Below, in pieces: positions 30,710 to 39,462 of a stretch of 43,077 nucleotides of DNA. The position numbers and the translations under genes were made by a program. Source of the stretch: Oscillospiraceae bacterium (GTDB lineage: Bacteria; Bacillota; Clostridia; Oscillospirales; Acutalibacteraceae); the NCBI GenBank assembly GCA_015065585.1, contig SVQC01000012.1, positions 1-43,077 on the forward strand. Direction: 5' to 3'. The notes beneath the pieces were generated by a model that saw only the letters and a list, made by a program, of their open reading frames with translations, was not told where the DNA came from and searched no databases. The first letter of the stretch is position 1, and each line of letters begins with the position of its first letter.

Positions 30710-31285
30710 ATGAAAAAATCAGTTTTAGTAGAAATTTCTGCTCATCACGTTCACGTTAGCGAAGCCGACCTTGAAACCCTTTTTGGTAAAGGTCATAACC
30801 TCACAAACAAAAAGGACCTTTCTCAGCCCGGTCAGTTTGCCTGCGAGGAAAGAGTAACCGTTGTTGGTCCTAAGAGAGAAATTAAGGGCGTCTCTATTCT
30901 CGGCCCCTGTCGTCCTCAGACTCAGGTTGAAATTTCTCTAACCGAAGCCAGAAGTATCGGTGTTACCGTTCCGATTCGTGAATCCGGTGACCTTAAGGGC
31001 AGCGCCGGTTGTAAACTTGTTGGCCCTTGCGGTGAGGTTGAAATTACCGAGGGTGTTATTGCTGCTAAGCGTCATATCCATATGACTCCTGATGATGCTG
31101 AAAAATACGGCATAGTTGATAAGCAGATTGTTTCTGTTAAGATTCCTACCGAGGGCAGAAGCCTGATTTTCGGTGACGTTGTTGCAAGAGTTAGCCCCAG
31201 CTATGCTTTGGCTATGCATCTTGATACCGATGAAGCAAATGCAGCTGCTATCCCCGGTTCCTGCGAGGGTGAAATAATTGACTAA
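30710..31285 (+). CDS. pduL: PduL-type phosphate acyltransferase (phosphotransacylase)
   Basis: Protein of 191 residues with the PduL duplicated beta-barrel metal motifs: SAHHVHVS (H12, H13, H15), GPCRPQTQVEIS with its DARxxG-like follow-up, AAKRHIHMTP and MHLDTDEANAA. The enzyme interconverts acyl-CoA and acyl phosphate. There is no N-terminal encapsulation peptide and no microcompartment gene nearby, so it likely serves as a cytoplasmic phosphotransacetylase in acetate formation. The residue before the first HH is Ala-His rather than the common Asn/Ala-Arg. hemW overlaps its last 8 bases. Confidence 0.9.
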   Translation: MKKSVLVEISAHHVHVSEADLETLFGKGHNLTNKKDLSQPGQFACEERVTVVGPKREIKGVSILGPCRPQTQVEISLTEARSIGVTVPIRESGDLKGSAGCKLVGPCGEVEITEGVIAAKRHIHMTPDDAEKYGIVDKQIVSVKIPTEGRSLIFGDVVARVSPSYALAMHLDTDEANAAAIPGSCEGEIID

Positions 31286-32399
31286 GCCTGTTGGGGTTTA
31301 TGTTCACGTACCTTTTTGCCGTAAAAAATGTGCTTACTGTGATTTTTACAGCGCTGTTTTAAACGGCGATACCGTTGGTAAGTATATTTCGGCATTAAAA
31401 GAAGAAATTTATCGGTGGGGCGCAAAACTTTGTCGCCCTGCCGATACTGTATATTTTGGCGGTGGTACTCCTTCTGTTTTGTCGTCTGAACAGTTGTGTG
31501 ACCTGTTATTCTTCGTGAAAGATGCTTTTTTTGTCACGGAAAATGCCGAAATAACGGTAGAGGTCAATCCTGAAACTGTCGATGAAGAATATCTTTATAA
31601 GCTTAAAAAAGCGGGTTTTAACCGACTGTCTATGGGGGTTCAGTCCTTTGACGACACATCTCTGAAAATGCTTGGCAGACATCACTCGGCAAAGCAGGCT
31701 CAAGAGGTTTTTAAAAGCGCGAGAAAAGTGGGCTTTGATAATATAAGCATTGATATAATGCTGGGACTTCCCGCAGGTAACGGAGGGGAAGAAACCGCAC
31801 GTAAAGCTTTGGAACTAGGGGCTGAGCATATTTCATGTTATATGCTAATCCTTGAGGAAAAAACCGCTTTGTTTGCCCAAAAAGATACTCTGAGTCTACC
31901 TGATGAAGAAAGAGTTAGCCAGGAATATAAAAATGTCTCTCTGATTCTTAAAAACGGCGGATATAATCAATATGAAATATCAAATTTTTCAAAGGACAAT
32001 AAGGAAAGCCGTCATAATCTTAAATATTGGCATACCGAGGAATATATAGGCATAGGACCTTCTGCTCACTCTTTTATAAATGGTGAAAGATTTTACTATG
32101 AGCGGGATTTAAGGAATTTTATAAATTCTCCGAAAACTGTTTCTGAAGGAGTTGGCGGAGATATGTATGAATATATTATGCTTGCTTTGCGATTGAGTGA
32201 GGGAATTTGTGAAGACTCTCTAAAAAAACTTTACGGTAAAAAATTTGGCGGCAAATTTCTGGATAAAGCCGATAAATTTAAAAACGGCGGATTAGCTACC
32301 TTTAAAGACGGAAACTTTGCGCTTACTACTGACGGTATGCTGTTATCCAACGCTATTATTTGTGAAATGACGGAGGAAGAACTTTATGAAGACCTATAA
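31278..32399 (+). CDS. hemW: HemW-like radical SAM protein (heme chaperone family)
   Basis: Protein of 373 residues. The radical-SAM cluster motif is C14-x3-C18-x2-C21 in VPFCRKKCAYCDFYS, followed by VYFGGGTPSVL and RLSMGVQSFDD typical of the HemN/HemW group, and YEISNFSKDNKESRHNLKYW, which marks HemW rather than true HemN. HemW binds heme and is thought to deliver it. The start is TTG at 31278 with a GAGGGTG ribosome binding site inside pduL, overlapping the pduL stop by 8 bases; no better start exists near. It overlaps the next gene by 14 bases. Confidence 0.9.
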   Translation: MTKPVGVYVHVPFCRKKCAYCDFYSAVLNGDTVGKYISALKEEIYRWGAKLCRPADTVYFGGGTPSVLSSEQLCDLLFFVKDAFFVTENAEITVEVNPETVDEEYLYKLKKAGFNRLSMGVQSFDDTSLKMLGRHHSAKQAQEVFKSARKVGFDNISIDIMLGLPAGNGGEETARKALELGAEHISCYMLILEEKTALFAQKDTLSLPDEERVSQEYKNVSLILKNGGYNQYEISNFSKDNKESRHNLKYWHTEEYIGIGPSAHSFINGERFYYERDLRNFINSPKTVSEGVGGDMYEYIMLALRLSEGICEDSLKKLYGKKFGGKFLDKADKFKNGGLATFKDGNFALTTDGMLLSNAIICEMTEEELYEDL

Positions 32400-32988
32400 A
32401 ATTTATCTTATCCGCCACGGTGCAACTGATGGTAATGCAAGGGGAGAATATATAGGTGTTACAGATTTACCACTTTCCTTAAGCGGCGCCACTAATCTTG
32501 CAAATTTGAAGGATAAAATAGAATATCCGCAGGTTGAAAAGGTATATACAAGTCCGATGCTTCGCTGTCGGCAAACGGCTAATATTTTATATCCTGAGTT
32601 CTCGGCTGAAAATATTGATAATCTTACAGAGTATGATTTCGGCGAGTTTGAGGGAAAAAATGCTTTACAGCTTGAAAGCAATCCCGACTTTTATAAATGG
32701 ACTTCGGGACAGATTTCATCACCTCCCGGCGGTGAAGATTCTACCGAATTTGCAAAACGTGTTTGCTTGGGATTCCACGAGGTAGTGGAGGATATGATGG
32801 CAAACGGTATTACCAGGGCGGCGATAATAATGCACGGCGGCGCTATTATGACCCTTCTGTCCTGCTGTGCCGTGCCTCGCAGAAGAAGTCTTGAATGGAC
32901 AAGTGAAAACGGCAGAGGCTACGGTGTTCTTGTTACTCCCTCTTTTTATCACAGTAACGGTATAATTGAGGTAACGGAAGAAATATAA
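32386..32988 (+). CDS. Histidine phosphatase family protein (phosphoglycerate-mutase-like)
   Basis: Protein of 200 residues. The catalytic RHG motif is in YLIRHGATDGN (R10, H11), SPMLRCRQTA gives the second arginine, the acidic residue is in EYDFGEFEGK, and IIMHGGAIM carries the second histidine. The closest style is CobC/alpha-ribazole phosphatase or a general phosphatase; there are no cobalamin genes here to support CobC. It is translated together with hemW, overlapping it by 14 bases. Confidence 0.88.
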   Translation: MKTYKIYLIRHGATDGNARGEYIGVTDLPLSLSGATNLANLKDKIEYPQVEKVYTSPMLRCRQTANILYPEFSAENIDNLTEYDFGEFEGKNALQLESNPDFYKWTSGQISSPPGGEDSTEFAKRVCLGFHEVVEDMMANGITRAAIIMHGGAIMTLLSCCAVPRRRSLEWTSENGRGYGVLVTPSFYHSNGIIEVTEEI

Positions 32989-32995
32989 AAAGAAA

Positions 32996-33015
32996 GTCCC
33001 CGTTTTTACGGGGAC
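32996..33015. terminator. Terminator between convergent genes
   Basis: Stem GTCCCCGT / ACGGGGAC with a TTTT loop. On the minus strand it is followed by TTTCTTTTTAT, so it best serves the small gene at 33030, and it may also end the hemW operon. Confidence 0.75.
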
Positions 33016-33029
33016 AGAAAGTAAATGTA

Positions 33030-33224
33030 TTATTTTTTGAAATTTTCTCTGGCATTTTTGTCCTTTTTCGAATAACCTTGAGCAATAGTCGGATATTTGT
33101 TAAGTGTATTACAGGTCGGTTGTATTTCATAGGTTCCATATTTATTAACTAGTTCTGTTACATTTTCCGGTTGGTCATAAACAGGTAAGGACGAAAATTC
33201 AGTATGAGAATTTCTTTTTTTCAT
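33030..33224 (-). CDS. Small protein of unknown function
   Basis: Protein of 64 residues with no family recognised. It is hydrophilic and basic at both ends, starts MKKRNSHTEFSSLP, has a YGTYEIQPTCNTLNKYPTIA centre and ends with a Lys-rich tail. The ATG at 33224 has AGGAAGG 8 bases upstream and is preferred over a GTG at 33233. A terminator follows. The good ribosome binding site and terminator support a real gene. Confidence 0.6.
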   Translation of the reverse strand: MKKRNSHTEFSSLPVYDQPENVTELVNKYGTYEIQPTCNTLNKYPTIAQGYSKKDKNARENFKK

Positions 33225-33287
33225 ATCATTCACCTTCCTTTAGTATTATAGGCAGAGATAAATGATATATTTATGGAAATTAAAGGA

Positions 33288-34253
33288 TTAGTTTAAGGTA
33301 TAACCGAATAGTTCTTCGGCAAACCAAACGCTTTTAACTTTAAAGGTTTTATTTTTTAAATAATTTAAAATTCCGGCATCGGTATTAAAGGTAAAGGTCA
33401 ATTTGTAGGAATAAAGAGCCTGCTTATTAAAACCAAGCTTTTTATCTTCCTTTGTTTTTCCGTATTTCCCATCGCCAAGTAATGGATGTCCGATTGAGGA
33501 AAGATGGGCGCGAATCTGATGAGTTCTGCCTGTTAAAAGCTCAATTTCCAAAAGACTTAAGCCGTTTTTTCTGGCTATGGTACGGTAATAGGTTTTGATT
33601 GAAAGATTTTCATCATTTTTATGTTTTTGCAAAAAAACCTTGTTTTTGTCTTGATTTTTTTGCAAATAACCTTCAAGCAAAGCCTCTTTTTTTACAGGCA
33701 CACCGTGAACAACGGTAAGATAACGCTTGTCGATTTCCCTGAGTTTTATTTTATCGCATAAAATTCTGAGAGCCTCGCTGTTTTTAGCGGCTATTACGAT
33801 ACCGCCGGTATTACGGTCGATTCTGTTAGCAAGGGATGGCTTAAAGGAATTTTCTTTTTCCGGCTCATACTCGCCCTTTAAATATAAGTATTTTTGAATT
33901 CGGGTAATTAAAGTATCGTTATATTCGTTTTCATCGGGGTGGGAAAGAAGTCCCTGTGGCTTGTCGGCAAGTAATATATTTTCGTCTTCATAAACTATAT
34001 TTAGTTTATCTGATGCTAAGAGAAAATCATATTTCGGCTTAGCTTCAGTAAAAAATTCGTCAGAAATATAGGCGGTGATTTTATCACCCTCCTTTAGTCT
34101 TGTACTGATTTCGGCTTTTTTGCCGTTAAGCTTTATATGTTTTGTTCTGATAAACTTATACATAAGAGCCTTTGGTAAAGTCGGCATAGTCTTACTTATA
34201 AATTTATCAAGTCTTTGATTAGCATCGTTTGAAGAAATAAAAAATTCTTTCAT
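33288..34253 (-). CDS. RluA-family pseudouridine synthase
   Basis: Protein of 321 residues. An N-terminal S4-like RNA-binding domain (about 12-70, NQRLDKFISKTMPTLPKALM) precedes the catalytic domain, which has the RluA motif RIDRNTGG with D146 as the nucleophile and LLTGRTHQIRAHLSSIGHPL near 240. It isomerises uridine in ribosomal RNA or tRNA; RluC/RluD-type target choice cannot be decided. It is monocistronic and divergent from radC. Confidence 0.92.
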   Translation of the reverse strand: MKEFFISSNDANQRLDKFISKTMPTLPKALMYKFIRTKHIKLNGKKAEISTRLKEGDKITAYISDEFFTEAKPKYDFLLASDKLNIVYEDENILLADKPQGLLSHPDENEYNDTLITRIQKYLYLKGEYEPEKENSFKPSLANRIDRNTGGIVIAAKNSEALRILCDKIKLREIDKRYLTVVHGVPVKKEALLEGYLQKNQDKNKVFLQKHKNDENLSIKTYYRTIARKNGLSLLEIELLTGRTHQIRAHLSSIGHPLLGDGKYGKTKEDKKLGFNKQALYSYKLTFTFNTDAGILNYLKNKTFKVKSVWFAEELFGYTLN

Positions 34254-34327
34254 AATTGAAAATCACCTTGAATTATTAATGAAAAAATAGTAAAATTATT
34301 ATAGCAAAAACTATTAGGGGTCTGAAA

Positions 34328-35020
34328 ATGGGTATACACGACGGACATAGAAAAAGAATGCTTGGCAAATTCTCAAAAACCGGTTTTGCCGGCTTAGAAG
34401 AACATGAAAAGCTAGAAATAATTCTCTTTTTCTCAGTTCCAAGAATTAACACTAACGATATAGCTCACGAGCTTCTTAATAAATATAAAACAATTGCAGC
34501 GGTAATGGACGCGCCCAGAAAAGAACTTATAGAGTTCAAGGGTATAACCGACCGTACGGTACAGCTCTTCAAAATGATAAAAGAGGCATCAAGCCTTTAC
34601 GATTTAGAAAATAATAATGTAAAAACATTTATGACTACTACCGAAGAATTCGGTACGTATCTTCAGCTTTATTACGGAGCAATAGAGGAGGAAACACTTA
34701 CTTTACTTTCTCTTGATAGCAGAGGAATGAAGAAGGACATAGACGTAATAGGTGAAGGTAATATTTCCACAATATCCGCAAATCCCAGAGAATTACTCAG
34801 GATTGCTATTGAAAGAAAAGCAACCGAGGTTGTAATTTGCCACAATCATCCGGGTGGTATTGCTGAACCGTCAGAGGCTGACGTAATGGCAACCGTAAAG
34901 ATAATAGAGCTTCTTAAAACTATTGGAGTGCATCTTATCGACCATATAATTGTTACAAAGGGCGATTATTATTCAATGGCAGCTTCGCCGGAGCATCATC
35001 ATATATTTAAAGATAAATAA
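34328..35020 (+). CDS. radC: RadC-family JAB-domain protein
   Basis: Protein of 230 residues. A helix-hairpin-helix region (about 40-85) precedes the JAB/MPN metalloprotease-like domain with the motif HNHPGG...S-x2-D (H172, H174, D185). Despite the name, a DNA-repair role is doubtful in the family. The gene converges with the AlaX gene and their coding ends overlap by 22 bases. Confidence 0.9.
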   Translation: MGIHDGHRKRMLGKFSKTGFAGLEEHEKLEIILFFSVPRINTNDIAHELLNKYKTIAAVMDAPRKELIEFKGITDRTVQLFKMIKEASSLYDLENNNVKTFMTTTEEFGTYLQLYYGAIEEETLTLLSLDSRGMKKDIDVIGEGNISTISANPRELLRIAIERKATEVVICHNHPGGIAEPSEADVMATVKIIELLKTIGVHLIDHIIVTKGDYYSMAASPEHHHIFKDK

Positions 35021-36165
35021 AGGGCGTTATTAAAGAAATTTTCTATATCGCTTTTATTTGCCAGAACGCTTCCCTGAACCATAGGATTCTTTCCGCCTCC
35101 GCGTCCCGAAAGGGAGGTGTTCAGCGTTTTTGACAGAGCGACAAGGTCTGCGTTTTGGCTGTATATTATATAAGAATATCCATCGGTGTCATTCCCTGAA
35201 AATGCACCGATGATTTTTTCTGTTTTTTCCTTTGCAGAGTTTACGATATTTCTCAGGGTATTATTATCAATACTATCCGTAAAAATAATTAAATCATTTT
35301 CGGTTTTAGAAATATTTGAAATTTCATTTTCAAATATTTTGGTTTTCAGGAAATTAACTTCTCTGGCAGTCTGTTTAAGACTGCCGTTTATTTTTTCTAC
35401 CGTAACGTCGCACTCGTCTGTTTTGCATTTAAGAATTGATGAAATATTTCTGATTTCATCGTGCTTTAAGGAATAATCTATAAAAGCATCAAGACCACAG
35501 GAAATAAAAAATCTGAGCCCTGAGCGAAGCTTTTCAAAGCGGAGTATCTTTATTATGCCTACTTCTCCCGTAGATTTAACGTGTGGGGCGCAGCAGGCGC
35601 AACAATCAATATCTTCTATAGTTACAAGCCTTATATCGCCGTCAATTTCTTTTTTACTACGGTAATCTATAACGTCCAGTTCCTTTTTATCTGGATAATA
35701 ACCGCGAACGTAAAGATTTTTGTAAATGGCTTTATTGGCGAATATTTCAATATTTTCAATTTGTTCTTTAGTGAGTATAACGTCATAGTCGCAGGTAACT
35801 TCATCTTCACCTAAATGAAAACCTACGTTATTTCCACCGTAAAGATTATGTACAATTCCCGAAATTATATGTTCGCCGGTATGATTTTGCATATTACGGA
35901 AACGTCGCTCAAAATCCAGTTCACAGCAAACCTCTCCCGATAAAGCGTCGGTACAGTAATGAACAATTTCTCCGTCCTCAATCTGAACGTTGAAAATTTC
36001 ACAGCCATTAGCAGTACCTTTATCACTGTACTGACCACCTTCCTCAGGGAAGAAGGCGGTTTTATCAAAAATAACCTTATATCCGCTGTCAAAGGGAGTA
36101 CAGGAAATAACATTGGCCTTAAATTTAGTTAAATAAGCATCATTATCATATAATTTTACTGTCAA
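34999..36165 (-). CDS. Alanyl-tRNA editing protein (AlaX-L type) with DHHA1 domain
   Basis: Protein of about 388 residues. The editing core has the zinc motif H-x3-H in NHTGEHIISG and C-x3-H in CCAPHVKSTGEVG, preceded by the Gly-rich PEEGGQYSDKG. A C-terminal DHHA1 domain ends with LSGRGGGKNPMVQGS. It hydrolyses Ser or Gly wrongly attached to tRNA-Ala. The likely start is TTG at 36165 with AAGGCGG 7 bases upstream; a GTG at 36174 is too close to that site. Its 3' end overlaps radC by 22 bases in convergent orientation. Confidence 0.88.
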   Translation of the reverse strand: MTVKLYDNDAYLTKFKANVISCTPFDSGYKVIFDKTAFFPEEGGQYSDKGTANGCEIFNVQIEDGEIVHYCTDALSGEVCCELDFERRFRNMQNHTGEHIISGIVHNLYGGNNVGFHLGEDEVTCDYDVILTKEQIENIEIFANKAIYKNLYVRGYYPDKKELDVIDYRSKKEIDGDIRLVTIEDIDCCACCAPHVKSTGEVGIIKILRFEKLRSGLRFFISCGLDAFIDYSLKHDEIRNISSILKCKTDECDVTVEKINGSLKQTAREVNFLKTKIFENEISNISKTENDLIIFTDSIDNNTLRNIVNSAKEKTEKIIGAFSGNDTDGYSYIIYSQNADLVALSKTLNTSLSGRGGGKNPMVQGSVLANKSDIENFFNNALYLSLNI

Positions 36166-36216
36166 AATAATCACCGCCTTGATTATATCATAAATAAGGT
36201 ATTAAGGCAATAAAAA

Positions 36217-36645
36217 CCCTCCGAAGAAATTGGCCGGTGTCGTTAGCGAACTTTTTATTATTTTAAATAATTTATAGTTTCCGTTTAGAACCAGCATCGC
36301 ATTTGTATGCACAAATGCAGTTGGGCAGAAGCCCAAACCCACTACAGCAAAAAAGAGAAGATTCGTTTTTAATGACGAGTCTTCTCTTTCTTTTTGTCTG
36401 TATAGTGATATGCCGACTATCGTCGACGTGATATTTTCTTTTGAAAATCCTCGCCTATGGCGAGATATTTCAAACAGGAAGTGATATGAAACCTATCAGT
36501 TTCGTGATATTCTATTCGCTATAAACTGTCCGTAGGACAATATCACTATGCGAAGCATAATACCACTGCGAAGCAATATCACTCGCCGTAAAGCGAATAA
36601 AGTTGCGTAAATGTTCGCTAAGAACATTTACGCATCTTCGGAGGG
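36217..36645. repeat. Hairpin array B within long inverted repeats
   Basis: The segment is closed by CCCTCCGAAG (36217) and its exact inverse CTTCGGAGGG (36636). Inside are two stand-alone hairpins (GCATTTGT/ACAAATGC at 36297-36316; TTGGGC/GCCCAA just after), a terminator, and the array. GTGATAT(T) linkers lie at 36405, 36428, 36481 and 36504 (two periods of 23), then AATATCAC at 36539, AATACCAC at 36559 and AATATCAC at 36575. Each inter-linker stretch is a palindrome, e.g. GAAAC/GTTTC, TGTCC-GTA-GGACA, TATGC-GAA-GCATA. A 13-bp perfect hairpin TGCGTAAATGTTC / GAACATTTACGCA closes it at 36604-36634. No protein is encoded. Confidence 0.85.
36352..36389 (-). terminator. Terminator downstream of array B, probable end of the oad transcript
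   Basis: Stem AAAGAGAAGA / TCTTCTCTTT, with inner TCGT/ACGA pairing, followed on the minus strand by TTTTTTGC. It lies about 265 bases beyond the oadA stop, so the hairpin array between would be part of the 3' untranslated region. Confidence 0.7.
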
Positions 36646-36653
36646 CTGTTTAA

Positions 36654-38066
36654 TTATTTAGAAAGGTCTTCTACAATAAGGGTACGAACGGTGTTTTCGT
36701 CTTCCTTAGTAACCTTTTCTTCCTTTATACCGTATTTGGTTTCAAGGAATTTGGCGGCAACCTGTGGGAAAATAGCGTAGCTTAAAACGTCTTCTTCACA
36801 TTTTGCAAGCTCGCCGGCTTCAGCTTTATATTTCTCAAGCTCAGGCTCAATAAGGTCGGCAGGACGGCAGGTAATTACCTTATCGTCGCCGATACATTTT
36901 TTGCGAACATCCTCATTAACTTCTGCAGGAAGAGTACCGTATTCGCCGCGAAGCAAAGCTTTGGACTCTTTAGGTACCATTTTGTAGGGCTCACCTGCAA
37001 TAACGTTCATAACCGCCTGTGTTCCGACGATCTGACTGGTCGGAGTTACAAGGGGAGGATAACCGAAATCTTTTCTTACCTTCGGAACTTCGGCAAGTAC
37101 GTCATAATACTTATCCTCTTTGCCTGCCTGCTTTAACTGGCCAAGCATATTGGAAAGCATACCGCCGGGAACCTGATAGATAAGAGTTTTGGTATCAACG
37201 CTTAATACCTTGGGGTCAAGAGTACCGTCAGCCTTCATCTTGTCAGCAACCTCGCGGAAATGGGCAGCGACGTCGGCAAGAGCATCAAGGTCAAGACCGG
37301 TATCTCTATCTGTGCCTTTAAGGGTGGCAACCAAAGCCTCGGTAGCAGGGTTGGCGGTACCGTTACCGAAAGGAGAAAGGGCGGTATCTACAATATCAAC
37401 ACCTGCCTGAGCAGCCATAAGATAGGTCATATCACCTGTACCCGTTGTGTTGTGGGTATGAAGATGAATGGGGCATTTAACGGCTGCCTTTAACTTTTTA
37501 ACAAGTGAATACGCATCATAGGGGAGAAGAAGGTTAGCCATATCTTTGATACAAATTACGTCAGCGCCCATTTTTTCGAGGGTTTTGGCAAGCTCTACGA
37601 AATAGTCTTCATTGTGAACGGGGCTAATGGTGTAGCTCATAGCGGCTTCGCATATACCACCGTATTTTTTACAGGATTTCATAGCCTGTTCCATATTACG
37701 GGTATCGTTGAGAGCGTCGAAAATACGGATAACGTCAATACCGTTTTCAATAGCTTTTTTAACGAAAGCGTCTACAACGTCATCGGCGTAATGCTTGTAA
37801 CCGAGAATATTCTGTCCGCGGAGAAGCATCTGAAGCTTTGTGTTGGGCATAGCCTTTTTAATGGTACGAAGTCTTTCCCAGGGGTCTTCATTTAAGAAAC
37901 GCATACAAACATCAAAGGTAGCGCCGCCCCAACACTCAACGGACCAATAGCCCATTTTGTCGAGCTTTTCAAGGGCAGGGAGCATATCCTCAATGCGCAT
38001 ACGGGTAGCAGCCTGTGACTGATGGGCGTCACGGAGAATAGTATCTGTAATATTAAGTTTAGCCAT
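36654..38066 (-). CDS. oadA: Oxaloacetate decarboxylase alpha subunit (carboxyltransferase)
   Basis: Protein of 470 residues. DTILRDAHQS with D13 is the start of the carboxyltransferase barrel, ICIKDMANLL holds the lysine K174 that is carboxylated, and HLHTHNTTG (H203, H205) binds the metal. A C-terminal conserved carboxylase domain follows, but the biotinyl domain found at the end of many OadA proteins is missing; it is made separately at 39463. It moves CO2 from oxaloacetate (or another carboxylate) to biotin on the carrier. It is the last gene of the oad operon, 14 bases after oadB. Confidence 0.9.
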   Translation of the reverse strand: MAKLNITDTILRDAHQSQAATRMRIEDMLPALEKLDKMGYWSVECWGGATFDVCMRFLNEDPWERLRTIKKAMPNTKLQMLLRGQNILGYKHYADDVVDAFVKKAIENGIDVIRIFDALNDTRNMEQAMKSCKKYGGICEAAMSYTISPVHNEDYFVELAKTLEKMGADVICIKDMANLLLPYDAYSLVKKLKAAVKCPIHLHTHNTTGTGDMTYLMAAQAGVDIVDTALSPFGNGTANPATEALVATLKGTDRDTGLDLDALADVAAHFREVADKMKADGTLDPKVLSVDTKTLIYQVPGGMLSNMLGQLKQAGKEDKYYDVLAEVPKVRKDFGYPPLVTPTSQIVGTQAVMNVIAGEPYKMVPKESKALLRGEYGTLPAEVNEDVRKKCIGDDKVITCRPADLIEPELEKYKAEAGELAKCEEDVLSYAIFPQVAAKFLETKYGIKEEKVTKEDENTVRTLIVEDLSK

Positions 38067-38080
38067 ATTTTATACCTCCA

Positions 38081-39439
38081 TTAACCAAAGAGAGCAAGGA
38101 GTACGCCTGCGGCAATAGCAGAACCGATAACACCTGCAACGTTGGGACCCATAGCATGCATTAAAAGGAAGTTCTTGGGGTTTTCTTTCTGACCGACAAC
38201 CTGAGAAACTCTGGCAGCCATAGGAACGGCAGAAACACCGGCAGAACCGATAAGAGGATTAATTTTTGTCTTAAGGAAGAGATTCATAAATTTAGCAAGA
38301 AGTACGCCGCTTGCGGTACCGAAGCTGAATGCAATAACGCCAAGGGCAAGAATATAAAGGGTTCTTGCCGAAAGGAAGGTACTTGCCGTAGCGGTAGCAC
38401 CAACGGTAATTCCAAGGAATATTGTTACAATATTCATAAGCTCGTTCTGTGCGGTTTTCGCAAGTCTGTCGGCAACTCCGCTTTCTTTTAAAAGGTTACC
38501 AAGCATTAAGCAACCAACAAGAGGGGTAGCGGACGGAACAAGAAGAGCTACGAAAACGGTAACGGCGATGGGGAAAATAATCTTTTCCTTTTTAGAAACT
38601 TCACGGAGAGGTTTCATAACGATTTGACGCTCTTTTTTGGTGGTAAGAGCCTTCATAATAGGAGGCTGAATTACCGGAACGAGAGCCATGTAGGAATAAG
38701 CGGCAACGGCGATGGGTCCTAAAAGATGGGGCGCAAGTTTACTTGTTACGAAAATTGCGGTAGGACCATCAGCACCGCCTATAATACCGATAGAGCTTGC
38801 CTCGAGAGGAGTAAAGCCAAGCCACTGACTTGCGGCAACATAGGTCATAAAAATACCAAGCTGAGCAGCAGCTCCGAGGAGAAGACTCTTGGGATTTGCA
38901 ATAAGGGGACCGAAGTCGGTCATAGCGCCAACGCCAAGGAATATAAGACAAGGATAAATACCAAGCTTTACACCAAGATACAAAAAGTCAAGAAGACCGC
39001 CGGTATTGGCAAGGGTTTGCCAGTTGATATGACCACCGGCAAAAATAGCTTCGTGGAACATTTCAGCGCCGGGAAGATTGGTTAAAAGCATACCGAAGGC
39101 GATAGGTAAGAGAAGAAGGGGTTCAAAGCCCTTACCGATGGCAAGGTAAAGCAAAACGAACGAAATAAGAAGCATTACGATGTAGCCGTAGTTAGTAATA
39201 AGGTTTTCGAAAATACTTCCGTCTCCCGAAACACCTTTGGTTACGTTGCCGAAAACGGCTTTGAAACCGGTATCGCCAAGGAAGTTTTTAATAGCTTCTT
39301 CGGGAACGATTTCGATTTCTTCGGCAACAGTTTCATCTGTCTTTTGCTCGGCTGTATCGGCAAATACGCTAAAGCCTGTAAAAAGGAAGGTAAAAGCCAA
39401 AAGCACAGCGAGGAAAGACACTAATATTTTTTTATTCAT
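38081..39439 (-). CDS. oadB: Na+-translocating decarboxylase beta subunit
   Basis: Integral membrane protein of 452 residues. [17 protein letters not shown] carries D224, the Na+-binding aspartate in the re-entrant helix, and [16 protein letters not shown] is the second conserved polar motif. Together they couple carboxybiotin decarboxylation to Na+ export. An extra N-terminal part of about 75 residues has a signal-peptide look ([20 protein letters not shown]), then an acidic stretch, so it is longer than classical beta subunits. It sits between the biotin carrier and oadA genes. Confidence 0.92.
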   Translation of the reverse strand: MNKKILVSFLAVLLAFTFLFTGFSVFADTAEQKTDETVAEEIEIVPEEAIKNFLGDTGFKAVFGNVTKGVSGDGSIFENLITNYGYIVMLLISFVLLYLAIGKGFEPLLLLPIAFGMLLTNLPGAEMFHEAIFAGGHINWQTLANTGGLLDFLYLGVKLGIYPCLIFLGVGAMTDFGPLIANPKSLLLGAAAQLGIFMTYVAASQWLGFTPLEASSIGIIGGADGPTAIFVTSKLAPHLLGPIAVAAYSYMALVPVIQPPIMKALTTKKERQIVMKPLREVSKKEKIIFPIAVTVFVALLVPSATPLVGCLMLGNLLKESGVADRLAKTAQNELMNIVTIFLGITVGATATASTFLSARTLYILALGVIAFSFGTASGVLLAKFMNLFLKTKINPLIGSAGVSAVPMAARVSQVVGQKENPKNFLLMHAMGPNVAGVIGSAIAAGVLLALFG

Positions 39440-39462
39440 CAGTATTTCCTCCGAAATGCGAA

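Noticed and set aside
30710..31285. Bacterial microcompartment locus around pduL
   Set aside because: No shell protein or signature enzyme gene lies nearby, and PduL has no encapsulation-peptide-like N-terminus.
32386..32988. CobC (alpha-ribazole phosphatase) assignment
   Set aside because: The histidine-phosphatase fold is clear but no cobalamin genes are nearby, so only the family is reported.
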